The position numbers and the translations under genes were made by a program. A DNA stretch of 46,847 nucleotides. It comes from Lasiosphaeria ovina. Lineage: Eukaryota > Ascomycota > Sordariomycetes > Sordariales > Lasiosphaeriaceae. The notes beneath the pieces are model-generated. The model was not told the DNA's origin. It searched no databases and saw only the letters and a program-made list of their open reading frames with translations. Positions 29,001-39,944 of the stretch are shown piece after piece. The stretch lies in assembly GCA_033439765.1 (NCBI GenBank), contig JAULSN010000018.1:1-46847 (forward strand), read 5' to 3'. Numbering within the stretch: the first letter of the stretch is position 1; every line of letters starts with the position of its first letter.

Positions 29001-29711
29001 GCTATTCAACATTGTTTGGAAAGTTGAAGGTGGTGGGGGTTCGATACATCCATGTTCACCGACTAACGCCACACTCTACTCACCGAGTTGACTACCTAGG
29101 TAGTTAGGTAGACTCTAGAACTAGTCAAGTCTAGCAGTCCGAATCTGCACCCTCTTCGGCATCACTTCCCGTTTTCCCGTCACCCGCAATCCGTGCTCTT
29201 TCAGCCCAACGTAAACTAGAAAGCCAATTCGGCTCCGCATCCCCGAAGCTTGTCGAGTCGGGGATTACTCTGCCGCAGCCACTAGGCCTGGAGTCTATTG
29301 CTCTCGTCTGCGCTGCTATTTTTTGTCTGATATGTCCCGCTTGTCGCTTAACTAATTATATCAAGATCCTGTCAACTCGATTACCTAGTTCAGAGTCCTG
29401 CATGATTAGTCCCAAGGACATGACCCCGCGTATGGTTCCCGAAACAGGGGCTACCGGGCGTGTCTCACTGGCTTACTTACTCCATGATTCGGCTCGATCT
29501 GTTGTGATAGGTAAGATAGTAAAAGCCGCACCCCGCAGGCAAGCGACTCGACCCACCCACTCTCCGCTTTACGCTCCTGCTGCCCAAGACGGTTTTTAGC
29601 GCAACCTTGCTGCCACGCGCGAGGCGAATAGCGTGATCTGTACCGGCCAATCCTTTTGCTTGGCGCCAGATGGATAAGGCTCCTCCCGTGGCTATACTTA
29701 CATTACCCCTT

Positions 29712-30601
29712 CTAGACCCTTGGCTGGATTGCTGCTTGCTTCCCCTCACGAGCTGAGATAAGAAGAGCATGGACAAGGTACTGTACGAAATACGAGTATC
29801 GTCGGGCCTGGATCCCGATTTGCAGCCGCCTGCAAGCCACAGCTTGTTTCTTTATCTCTTCCCATGACGCCATCAGCGACTCCCTGATCCCGATGTAGGC
29901 GAGAAGGACATACCCCTGAGCAATGGGCGTGCGCATGCGAGCCCCTTTGTGCGCTGTTACGTTGTACAGCACGTTCCCCTGAACATAGCCCGTCCCAGCT
30001 CTTACGAGCGGCCCGTCTCCAAGCTCAGCCGCTCTTCCCGTCCCCCGCTCTCTCCACTGGACACAAAGTCGATGCAGCCGTCTGCCGATCTTTCCCATGT
30101 TTGGAGTCAGAGGTGTATCCCAAAGTCAATAAACACGTGGGTCGCGTACGACAAGACAAACCTGAAGACGGTAGCTTCGTTTTTAGCATGCTCTGTCGAG
30201 GGGCACGCTACAACCCTTTGCCGCCAGGAAATAGAAAGATGTATGTGACGAGAAAACAAGATGTGGGGGGTGTTGACGCCAGCTACATTCTTTATCAGTC
30301 CATCTCTTCTCGTTTGAAACAGTGCATATACACCGGACCAAAGGCCGAAGAAAGCAGGAACCCCGAATCGGGTGGCCGTGAATATCGTCCGTAAACACGC
30401 AATTTGCAACCTTACAAAAACCGCACGAGCAGCATACCTGTCTTGGGCCATCAGGTTCAGTGCGGAAGATGCATGGAGGGACAGGTTGAGACTTGAAAAT
30501 CCGGCACCTGTCGGATCTCGGATCCTAGGAAGGACGCTGAGAAAGATCATCGTAAGTTCGACTGCCAACGCTATTGGGTAGTGCGGCATCATAGGACACA
30601 T
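29712..30601 (-). other. Patch of protein-like frames on the minus strand, possible gene remnant
   Basis: Two successive minus-strand frames (30601-30107 and 30098-29712) contain segments that look coding, such as ATRFGVPAFFGLWSGVYALFQ and IAQGYVLLAYIGIRESLMASW. The first resembles a small-residue-rich membrane helix. Candidate splice signals exist (GTATGC near 30438 and several CAG acceptors), but I could not assemble a continuous model with GT/AG ends. This may be a decayed membrane-protein gene, a gene with unusual splicing, or chance. Confidence 0.2.
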
Positions 30602-33600
30602 CGGTCACCGAGTCACCATATCAAAGATTCTTGGAAAGGCCGGCCGGCTACGGGATAGTACGATGCTCACCTGGCCCGGATGGCTCGGGAAGAGACACAC
30701 GACAAGCGAGTTGGCCACATTGGGTGGCATCGCGCTGAGATAATGATCTGGAACAGTGTTGCAGCCACGAGGACCAACAGTGGCTGAGAAAAGAAATAAT
30801 GGACAGGTGACAATGCCTCTTCTGGAAGAACGAGGATATTTCAGAACCTCATGTTTCAGTCGTAACTACAACACTGCGGCGTTGTAATGGGGGATGGGCA
30901 CGACGGGATCGCGGATTCACAATGTTCCGCTCGCGGCGCCATTGCACCAGGAGGAAGACCTGATAGTCTTAGTATAGAGGTCGTAGAGAAGGAACGGTCA
31001 CACGTGTGCCACCACCTGCTGCCTGCAGTCTGCCTGCCACTGTGGCCCTTGGCTCCCCACAATCCGGGCAGCAAGGCAGAGGAAGATGCCGAGCCGTGCC
31101 TGGTGGTCACCGCACAGTAACTACAGAGACATACTCTCAGAGCTCTTGCTGAGAATAGCCGTCCAGAAGGTAAGCGCATCGGTTGCGTCTTGTGTGCATG
31201 TTCCCTGCTGCACGCCCGGCCGCGGTGTGTGTGGCTACTGCGCGCCAAGTTGCCAACCAAAGATGCCGGGTTGCTGGTGCCGGCCAGTGCATCTGTCTGC
31301 TGCCTCGACTGTGAAGACGAAGAAAGAAGTCAAGGGGCAATAAGGGGCTTGCATCGAGAGCGCCATTTACCAAAGCATTAGGAAAATGAACCAGCATATT
31401 GACTTACTGGCCATTATTTCACGCCTGCATGTAATTATTTGTGGCATGGGAAGAAAGCCTAATCCATACTTCGTGGGGGGATAAATATCCATGGCAGGGT
31501 ATCCATCCGTAGGGAATGTAGAGGTGGGTAAAACTCCCCGCTTTTTATCTCGTGTCGTCCCGTCTTTCTCCAACCCAACCCCATGCCGGGCGATTGGGCC
31601 AGCCACCCACAGTAGCGTTCAATTCCACTCTCTCCAAGACGGCATCTCCTTAGCTAATGCCCCATCTGCCGTGTCTTGTCGGGCCCAGAAAAGCTTGGTT
31701 CCTGGCCCCTCATTGGGCAGGCAAGCGGACGGTCCAATAGACTGGCGATGATTATAAATTTAGAAGCGGCTCGGGACCGACTTTCTTCTGGAAGCGAGTC
31801 CGCAAAACCTCCTGTTATTTCCCTCAAGTTCTTGTCGCATTTGCCAGGCTCCCCATCTGTTCGCCGCCAGGCTGTGGTCCAAAAAAAAAATGCCCCTGGT
31901 TTTTCGTTGGAATCAGTTCCCCGGGGAGTTGAGGCCATAGTCGGGGCAATATGGTTCTTCAGGGTCGGCGGGGTGTGCGCGCGCGCCCCCAGCCCAATCA
32001 CCTATGCATGGAGGATGAGGTGCGAAAAAGACCCGATACGGCCAGACTTGGCAGGGCGGTCTAACGGGTTTTCCAGGGTCTTCCCATCCACGGATGTCAG
32101 AAGAGTAAGCCCGATGGGTGCCAAATGGCGGGGCGGAAGACCACCTGCAGCGCTCTCCACACCGAAGCGCCAACAGCCTACAGCACCCACAGCGCCCCAT
32201 CACCAACGACATCGAGTGCCCTGGAGGCACGGTCGACAGGGAGGAGACAGGCCCTACCTTAAACGGGACGAGGAAATTTGCAAACAAAAGTAGAAATAAG
32301 AACGCCACCAACAAAACGCCGTTTTTGCTCCATGTTTTTTTGGGGTTATTTCGCCGACATGGCCAAAGATCCATCCCGATCTGGTTCGCGGTATGACCAA
32401 GCCTCACCGGTTCGGATGATGGGCTAAGCAACAGTAAGAGAGTGAGTAATAATCCTCAGCTGAGATTTGCGCCGAACCTCGCTTGCAATCGCTTGAGAAT
32501 GGAATAAGCATCAAGCCACCTTACGGCGGCGGGGTGGCACGAGACCGTGGGAGCGCGGGTGGCTGCAGGCGTTTCTTTTTCAGCGCGCCTGCTCTTCCGC
32601 TGCCTCTACGGCCATACACGCGTTTCTCCCCTCCCACTCCCGGGCCGGAGCGCAGACCCATCGCCTATCAGCCTCCCGACGCACTAGGCTTCAGCGAGTT
32701 AGGGTGTTGCACTGGCCGGTTATTATTAAATTTTTGGTTTCCCGACCACAGGACAAGCAATCCCCGCGGGACCGAGTACATTGCCTCTTTTCCTCTCGGG
32801 ATTTTGTTGCTATTTTTTGGTCCCCATTTTTTGACTCATTTTCTTTTTTCGTCTGCATCCTGCCCTTCTCATTCCGCGCTTTGAAGCAGCAAGGCAAAGA
32901 CAGCCAAGACCAGTAGCCTGGAAATGACGGCTTCTCGCCCACCTGACTCCCGCGTCCCGTCTCCTGCCCGCGATACCTGTCGCACAAGTCGCAGCTGAGG
33001 TGGACCCGCTTCCCTGTTCCCCCCCGAGAGCGCCGCCGGCCACGACACCACTTGGCCGGTTTATGGTGGGTGCCTCACCGCGGCGCGGTCGCCCTGTGCC
33101 TCGGGAGGGTTGCGGTGGAAAGTCAAGCCATGGTCATGGATGGGTCATATGTTGTTTTCCCGCGGAAGCACTCTGTTCCATGTGCACCCCCAGTTTTGAG
33201 CTGTCGCCAAGCACCAGCGCAGCCAATGAGTGCCTGTCCCAAACGACTTCGCAGTCGAGCGGCAAGCCAATTTGCAAAACGATATCGGTAGGGCAGAATG
33301 CACTCTCCAGGTGAAAGTCAAATCCCGAGATTTGGCACCTGAAACGCGACATCTTATCAGCGCTCCTCTTGCTCAGCTACGGCGTCTCTCCCCTCAGCCC
33401 CTAGACCGGGTTTTCTTTCCCGTTTCCAATTTAATCCCCTTCCCCCTTTTCTTTCCCTATTGCCTTCGCGATACGGACGGATTACGCTGGCCCCTTCGAT
33501 GAGGTCGGACTTCGGGGGCGCTTGGCAGATGGACGGGATGACACTTCCCCACACACGCTACGACACTGGGGCGCGGCTGGTGCGCTTGGGGCAGGGTCTT

Positions 33601-34713
33601 GATGACTCTGGCGATCCGCGATCCTGTCTAGCGGATCCCAACTTTCTTGAGGTCCTCCACTTTGCTTTTGTTCCTTCCTCGCTGGCGCCAGCTGCCCAGG
33701 ATATTGTCTCTTCTATCTCTTAGCTCGTGCTCCCGGTAAGATAGGTCGCAAGTTGGGCAAGTGCGAGTGAGGTTGGCCTGGTGCCGCCAAGCCTTACCTA
33801 CCTCCACTGGGCGCGGTTGTTCCGACGAAGGACCTGCCTGCCCTGAGGAATGACCTCAGCCCGAACCGTGCCTTCCTCGACCAACACCGCCATGAATGTC
33901 ACCGATGCCACACTCGAATCTCTCGGGCGCTCCTGCCGGCTGCCATCATACTGGCTGCACCAAGAAAAAGAAAAAAAACTCGAAGCGTCAAGCCTTACCA
34001 ATTCTCGTATCGCAAACACCTTCTCCCTTGGAAGACAAGTCCCGAGCTTATGTCAGCCCCTGCCCAGGTCAGATGCGACGGCCCTTCTTCCTTCGCACCA
34101 GCAATTGCCCAACCCGGCCGTGTCCAGAACAGAACAGCGCAGCAGCGAACCAAACATTCACTGCCCTGTGCTGTAGTCCGAAAAACGGGCACTGTAGCAC
34201 CAGGCAGCAAGGACTGCATTTCTTTCCCGTCTTGCCCTGCCTGCCTGCCTTCCATTGCCCTGCCCTGCCCTGTTGGACGGCACCGCCAGCGAAGAAACCT
34301 ACGGTATGGTCAGTGCTGCCGCTTGCGCTTTCCTGGTCTAGTTTTTGGTGGTGCTGCTGCTGGCTGCCGGTGCTAGGCACCTCACGGCGCTCCCCTGCCA
34401 AGAACGTGCCGTCCAGTCACGAGATCGTGGCCCATCAGGGTCCCATCTGCTGCCCTCCATGCACCCGACCTCATCCCGCACCGCACCGCGCCTCGCCTCA
34501 CCTCACCTCTGCAAAGACACCTACTCTACCTTACATTACCTTAAGGCAGGTAGGTACCTATGCAGTGCTCCGCGTTGAGGTGGTCACTCCCCCAGACGCG
34601 CCTGTGGCTTTCCTATATCCCTCTGCAGTGCCAGGTTGCACACGAAAGATGGACGGACAGAGGGAAAGCCCCCTTGGAGCTGGAACCGCGCACGACATCA
34701 CTGTACCCAGGCA

Positions 34714-34745
34714 CGCAGCGCAGCGCAGCGCAGCGCAGCGCAGCG
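34714..34745. repeat. (CGCAG)n pentanucleotide repeat
   Basis: About six tandem copies of a five-base unit, interrupted at the right end by CGGCAGC. It lies in the long non-coding region upstream of the laccase gene. Confidence 0.85.
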
Positions 34746-35776
34746 GCAGCCAGTGCTGTTACCGCGTATCCATACCTCTGCCGGCCAAGCCAATACTCTG
34801 CTGCACACTGCAGCGTCGCTTATTGGAGCTACCTGAGTCCTGTCTTCGTCTTCAGTCAATGGATGTTAGGTGATGGTGGTCTCCTGGTTGTCGTCTAGGT
34901 ACCTTGCTCCGTAGCTGTGCTGCGCTGCGTTGCTGCGTAGGGTAATCGCCGTCCGTGGTGGGAGCGAGCTGCCAGTGCCGATGCAAAGCTCAGGGACCCG
35001 TCATCTCCATGTCCGTGCTGCTATCGCATCTCAGTCTTGCTTTTTTTCCCTCCTCGAACGCCATGCAGCTCATGTGCAGCAACATCACCACACTATCGAT
35101 TTCGGCTACAGCTATCCGCGCCGGCACGCTCGAACATCGCCTACCTCTCGCCGCCCTCGTGTCTCTCAGACCTCGAGCACGACGCCCACTTCTTCAGCTC
35201 TCCGGCGGCACCCGAGTGCTATGCCCGATCGGGATATCAGTTCATCGAGTGTGCAACGCGGACCATGCTCTCAGCCAAAGCAGCACACCTCTTCATGCCG
35301 ACGGCGTCTCGACGGGAACCTCGATCCCCGAGGGCGTCTACACACACCGCGGAATCTCCACTCTTTGCCTCGTGAATTCTGAAATCACGACGTGGACTAG
35401 CGTCCCCTCTCTACACCCTCATTCCCGTTCTGACCCCCTTTGTGGTGCCCGGAAGTCATGGATGCAAGAGCATCACTGGTCACGCCCGGCAGCTGTCTGC
35501 CCACGGAGAGTGGTTCCATCCATCGAGACTATCGATTCCTCGAGCCCTCAAGCCCCTCTCGGTCTACATGACCGGCCGTACCGAATCTATCACGCAAGTG
35601 CGTACCGTACCCTGCTCACCGCTGCCATTCTTCACCCACTTGGTCTGGACCAGGGTAGCACTTCCAATTTCCCAGCCAGCCTTCCCTTGGGGCTCATGGC
35701 TGTAGGGATCATTAACCTTCATCGGGACTCTCCCTAGTTCACTCAACCATGTCGACGAGTGTCAGACGAGATTCTC

Positions 35777-35783
35777 TATAAAG
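35777..35783 (+). promoter_or_regulatory. TATA box candidate of the laccase gene
   Basis: TATAAAG, 141 nt before the laccase start codon at 35924. It is followed by a pyrimidine-rich leader (35876-35920) typical of fungal transcription start regions. Confidence 0.5.
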
Positions 35784-35923
35784 GCATCGACCATCCGGTC
35801 GTTCATCGTCTTCATACCTTCATCCCACAGCAGGACATCAGGCAAGGCCGTCCCCCCATCACTGGCATAGATAGTGTTTTTATTCTTCTTCTCTTCATTC
35901 ACTCACTTCCGCTACCATTCGTT

Positions 35924-38143
35924 ATGAAGTCCATCATCGGCGCGGCCGCCCTCCTCCTGGGCCTCCTTGCCCCGAGCGCTGTCCTCGGCGCCCCTCCCGT
36001 GACACCAATCCAGAGGGATCTACTCACGCCCATCGAGGAGAGAGATGAGTCGCGTGTAGACACGCTCCGCCATCGCGCGTCGACGTGCAACACGCCCAGC
36101 AACCGCGCGTGCTGGTCTTCGGGTTTCAACATCAACACCGACTACGAGGTGTCGACGCCGACCACCGGCGTCACTCGTCAGGTACGTGCTTGCTTACTAA
36201 GAATCAAAATCAAACAAGCGCTGACCTCGGCCAGTACACACTCACCTTCACTGAGGTGACCAACTGGGTGGGCCCAGATGGCGTCGTCGAGCCTATTCGT
36301 ATGCTTGTAAATGGTTAGTTTGATTTCCACCTGCCTGTCGTGATGTGATTGGAGCATACTAACTGTTTCCCCTTTAGGAAAAATTCTCGGTACGTCCCTG
36401 CACCGGCCTATTACCCCGTCAGCCCTGCCACCACGGTCTGCTCTCGGAGACTAACCAGCCAATTAGGACCTACCATCGTCGCCGATTGGGGTGACAACAT
36501 TCAGGTTACTGTAATTAACAATCTGGTGACCAACGGGTAAGCAGCCTTTGTGCGAGGTATACATACGTCCTGGACAGGGTACCATACTAACAGCAACAGC
36601 ACGTCGGTCCACTGGCACGGTCTCCATCAGCGGACCTCAGTACTTCATGACGGCGCCAACGGCGTCACTGAGTGCCCCATCCCGCCCAAGGGAGGGTCCA
36701 AGGTGTACAAGTTCCGGGCAACGCAGTACGGCACGTCGTGGTACCACAGCCATTTCTCGGCCCAGTACGCCAACGGTGTCGTGGGAACAATCTTGATCAA
36801 CGGGCCGGCGTCGCTGCCCTACGACATCGACCTCGGCGTGTTCCCGCTGAGCGACTATTACTACCAGTCGGCCGACGACCTTGTCATCCTGACAAAGACG
36901 CAGGGTGCGCCTCCAAGCAGCAACGTCCTCTTCAACGGCACCGCCAAGCACCCCGTCACCGGCGCCGGCAGCTACGCCAACGTGACGCTGACCCCCGGCA
37001 AGCGCCACCGCCTTCGCCTCATCAACACGTCGGCCGAAAACCACTTCCAGGTCGCGCTTGTTGGCCACAGCATGACTGTTATCGCAACGGACCTCGTGCC
37101 CGTCAACGCTTTCACCACTAACAGCCTGCTCCTGGGCGTGGGCCAGCGCTACGACGTCACCATTGACGCCTCGCAGACGCCTGGCAACTACTGGTTCAAC
37201 GTGACTTTTGGCGGCTCCGGCTTCTGTGGCACCTCGGCTAACCCGTTTCCCGCCGCCATCTTCCACTATGCTGGCGCACCCGGCGGCTTGCCCACGGCCA
37301 AGGGCACCGCGACCGACCATAATTGCCTTGACAACCTCAACTTCAAGCCCGTCGTCCAGCGCAATGTTGTCGTTAGCAACTTCACCAAGCGCCCTGCCAA
37401 TACGCTGCCCGTCACCCTCGAGGGTCCCCCCGGCCAGCCCCTGTTCGTCTGGAAGGTCAACGGCAGCTCCATCAACGTCGACTGGAACAAGCCTGTCGCC
37501 GAATATGTCCTAACCGGCAACACGAACTATCCCACGAGCGAGAACTTGGTTATTCTTGATCAGGCTAATGTGGTATGTGTGCTCGCGAATGAATGCATAA
37601 TGTCCCCCGCTAACACATCGCAGTGGACCTACTGGTTGATCGAGAACGACCCAGATGGCGCCTTCAGTCTGCCGCATCCCTTCCATCTCCACGTAAGCCG
37701 TTACCCAGTCTTTCGGCTTCTTCCTTTCCCCCTACTGACAAAAACAGGGCCACGACTTTCTTGTTCTCGGCCGCTCGCCCGACGTGACCCCGGCCTCGCA
37801 GACGCGCTTCCATTTCAGCCAATCCGACGTGGCCAGCCTCAACGGCAGCAACCCCGTGCGCCGCGACGTGGCAATGCTGCCCACCGGCGGCTGGCTGCTG
37901 ATCGCCTTCCAAACCAACAACCCGGGCGCCTGGCTCATGCACTGCCACATCGCCTGGCACGTGTCCGGCGGACTGTCGGTCGACTTTTTGGAGCGCCGCG
38001 CTGACTTTAAGGCCCAAACGTCGGCTGCCGATACCGCGGCCTTCAACTCTAACTGCAACAAGTGGCGCGCCTACTTCCCTGCACAGGACCCATTCCCCAA
38101 GATCGACTCGGGGCTGCGCAAGGCCAAGTACATGCGGGAGTGA
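35924..38143 (+). CDS. Secreted multicopper oxidase, ascomycete laccase, seven exons
   Basis: Exons 35924-36181, 36235-36313, 36378-36389, 36467-36536, 36600-37572, 37624-37692 and 37748-38143 join in frame to 618 aa, the length of Melanocarpus albomyces laccase precursor. The signal peptide (about 1-22) is followed by a propeptide ending near RHR and the mature start at CNTPSNRACW. Copper ligands are all present: H144-W-H146-G, H189-S-H191, H482-P-F-H-L-H487 with G-H489, and H552-C553-H554-IAW-H558. The axial T1 position (Cys+10) is L563. The C-terminus has the DSGL processing site (607-610) followed by eight residues; in related laccases this tail is removed and DSGL plugs the solvent channel. 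The enzyme oxidises phenols and reduces oxygen to water outside the cell, for example in lignin or pigment chemistry. Exon 3 is only 12 nt, and the last intron splits the HPFHLH/GHDF motif. Confidence 0.96.
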
Positions 38144-39944
38144 TTTTCTTTTTGGACATAATGATTTTTAATGTTTGTTATTTATTTTGAACTTTTCTTG
38201 TCAGTCTTTTCCGGCCTAACCATGTTACCTTATCATGCTTTGGTGGCTGCTGTCTGTGGGACGAAATATGGAGACGGCTGTGCGTCAGATCTCTGCTCAA
38301 AATTTATCTGAGGGAACGATTTCGTTTGTACGAGTATAAATATCGGGTGCCCGGCCTGTCTGTTGGGCTGTAACGAGTCAAACGGAACGCTTGGAGTGGG
38401 AAATACACAAAAGGCCCAGTTTCGCAGTCAAAATTGAGAAATACCAGCTTCAGTTCATATTTATTCTCCTGCTATCGAGTACTTGCAATAGGTTTCATGT
38501 CGGGGCATTGTTCCATGTAAGTTAGTACTCGGGTAGTTTCTCACGTATTACACGTGCTGTACCTCCTATGAAGTCGGCACAAGCGAGCCTCGGTGGAATT
38601 TAAGGATCACATTCTATCAGCCAGCTCGAGAAGCCAAGTTATTAGAGACAAACCTAGTTTTCGCTCCACACATCCGAACTTTCGCAACGGCTAGTCTAGA
38701 CGAAGCTCACCACAAGCCATGCCACGCGAACTGATGCGCAGCCGCGACCACCTAAGTCTAATGGTTTCGAGGTCGGTACCCCAATCCATCGCAACGGCTA
38801 ATTAATTGGACGAAGCTCACCGCAAGCCAGCCCGGGCCATATACTGGTGCCCTGCCGCGGTACCATGCGCATCAAGATGTTGACTTTGCAAATCCTCCTC
38901 CGGAGGTGTATGTCATCCGTGCTCCTTTTTTCCCACCCCCCGAATTCTTCGTCTCTCCCCCCCGCTGTCGCTAATTAACTGGTCTCTTCCACTCCATTCA
39001 GCCAACGCCTTCAAGAGTGCCAGTACCGCTCTTATCTCATTCCCCCCAGCATTGGCGCTGCCGCTCGCCCGCACCGCCGCGTACGTGGGCACAGCCCGCG
39101 GGCCCTCTGGATGCGACTTCTGGGCTTGTTCAGACGTCGTCAGTGACACTGCCGCCGTCGCAGGAACCTGAGAACTCGCACAATAATGCCGGCCGGATTT
39201 GACGGCAAGAAAGAGGAATGCGACTAGGCACCTGCAGATAAGTAGTCTATTTTGCCGAGAGGACATAGTGCCAGAGCATCCTTTTTCCGTTTATTAGTAG
39301 CAAATCCATCCTTAGTTGTCTGCTACTTTAAATTGCTGCCTATTTACGGGGCTACCGAGTATAGGAGTTGCAAAGCAGGTACTTCATCTCTATATGATTG
39401 GGGCGGTCTTTTTCGTAAGTGGCTCTAAAATGACTACGAGAGAAACGGGAAAGGATAGGAAACTAGGTAGCTAGATCAAAGGCGTGGGCCGATATGAACC
39501 AGTTATTGCCTTTAATAATGTCAAAACAAGAGATAATTTGTGACTGTTCGCCGGCGGGAAAAGACAAGCAGGTACGCGGGCGACGGACGGCTCTAGTAGG
39601 TCTAACAGATCAGTAGCTGAAACCAGGGTAATCTCTTAGAAATAGATAAGAATTACCTACCGCGAACAATTATTAAGATATGTAGTACTATCACGTCCAG
39701 CGTCATAAGTACTCCGTAAGCCTGGTTTAAAAGCCCTCGTCTATCGCTATATAAACTCGAGTAATAGTTACCTAAGACCGTATATAGCAAAATCAGCGGT
39801 ATATTACGTTATATAAATAATTCCTCGGAGTTTTAGTAATTATAATATAGTTATTTGCCATAGATAAGGAGTATATAATAAGGGCCTAAGAATGGGTGGT
39901 AGGTGGGGAGGAGGTTAAGCAATTATTAAGACCTAAATCGTATG
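38144..39944. other. Intergenic, 1.8 kb, partly A/T-rich
   Basis: No gene supported. The left end is the laccase 3' flank. An imperfect direct repeat lies at 38682-38832. The part 39620-39890 is clearly richer in A/T and TA steps than the neighbouring genes, as expected for sequence affected by RIP. It borders the ankyrin repeat array. Confidence 0.5.
38682..38832. repeat. Imperfect direct repeat pair, about 42 nt units
   Basis: Two copies (38682-38723 and 38789-38832) share TCGCAACGGCTA, then a variable spacer, then GACGAAGCTCACC and CAAGCCA. Differences include an added AATT in the second copy. It could be a short duplicated regulatory block or a remnant of a dispersed repeat. Confidence 0.6.

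Larger units (their letters stand above)
26028..35923. other. Long intergenic region, 9.9 kb, no confident gene
   Basis: I found no frame with recognisable family motifs, no rRNA and no convincing tRNA. Many open frames of 60-325 codons occur (for example 33896-34873 and 34955-35737 on the plus strand). They are biased toward Pro, Ser, Arg, His and Cys, overlap each other on both strands, and contain no domain text. The region holds TACCTA/TAGGTA-type motifs (near 28665, 29091, 34545), pentanucleotide repeats (34714-34745), and CCTG-rich simple sequence (34225-34275). One patch (29712-30601, minus) has more protein-like composition and is listed separately. The right end must include the laccase promoter. 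Confidence 0.5.

Noticed and set aside
29018..29060. GGGGTTCGATACATCC, looking like a tRNA T-arm
   Set aside because: The T-stem does not pair fully, and no anticodon arm or acceptor stem could be drawn around it.
33896..34873. 325-codon plus-strand frame
   Set aside because: Composition (Pro, Cys, Ser, Lys run) follows the CCTG and CGCAG simple repeats beneath it; no domain text.
34955..35737. 260-codon plus-strand frame upstream of the laccase
   Set aside because: No family motif, Ser/His/Arg-rich, overlapped by equal frames in other registers; better explained as GC-rich promoter sequence.
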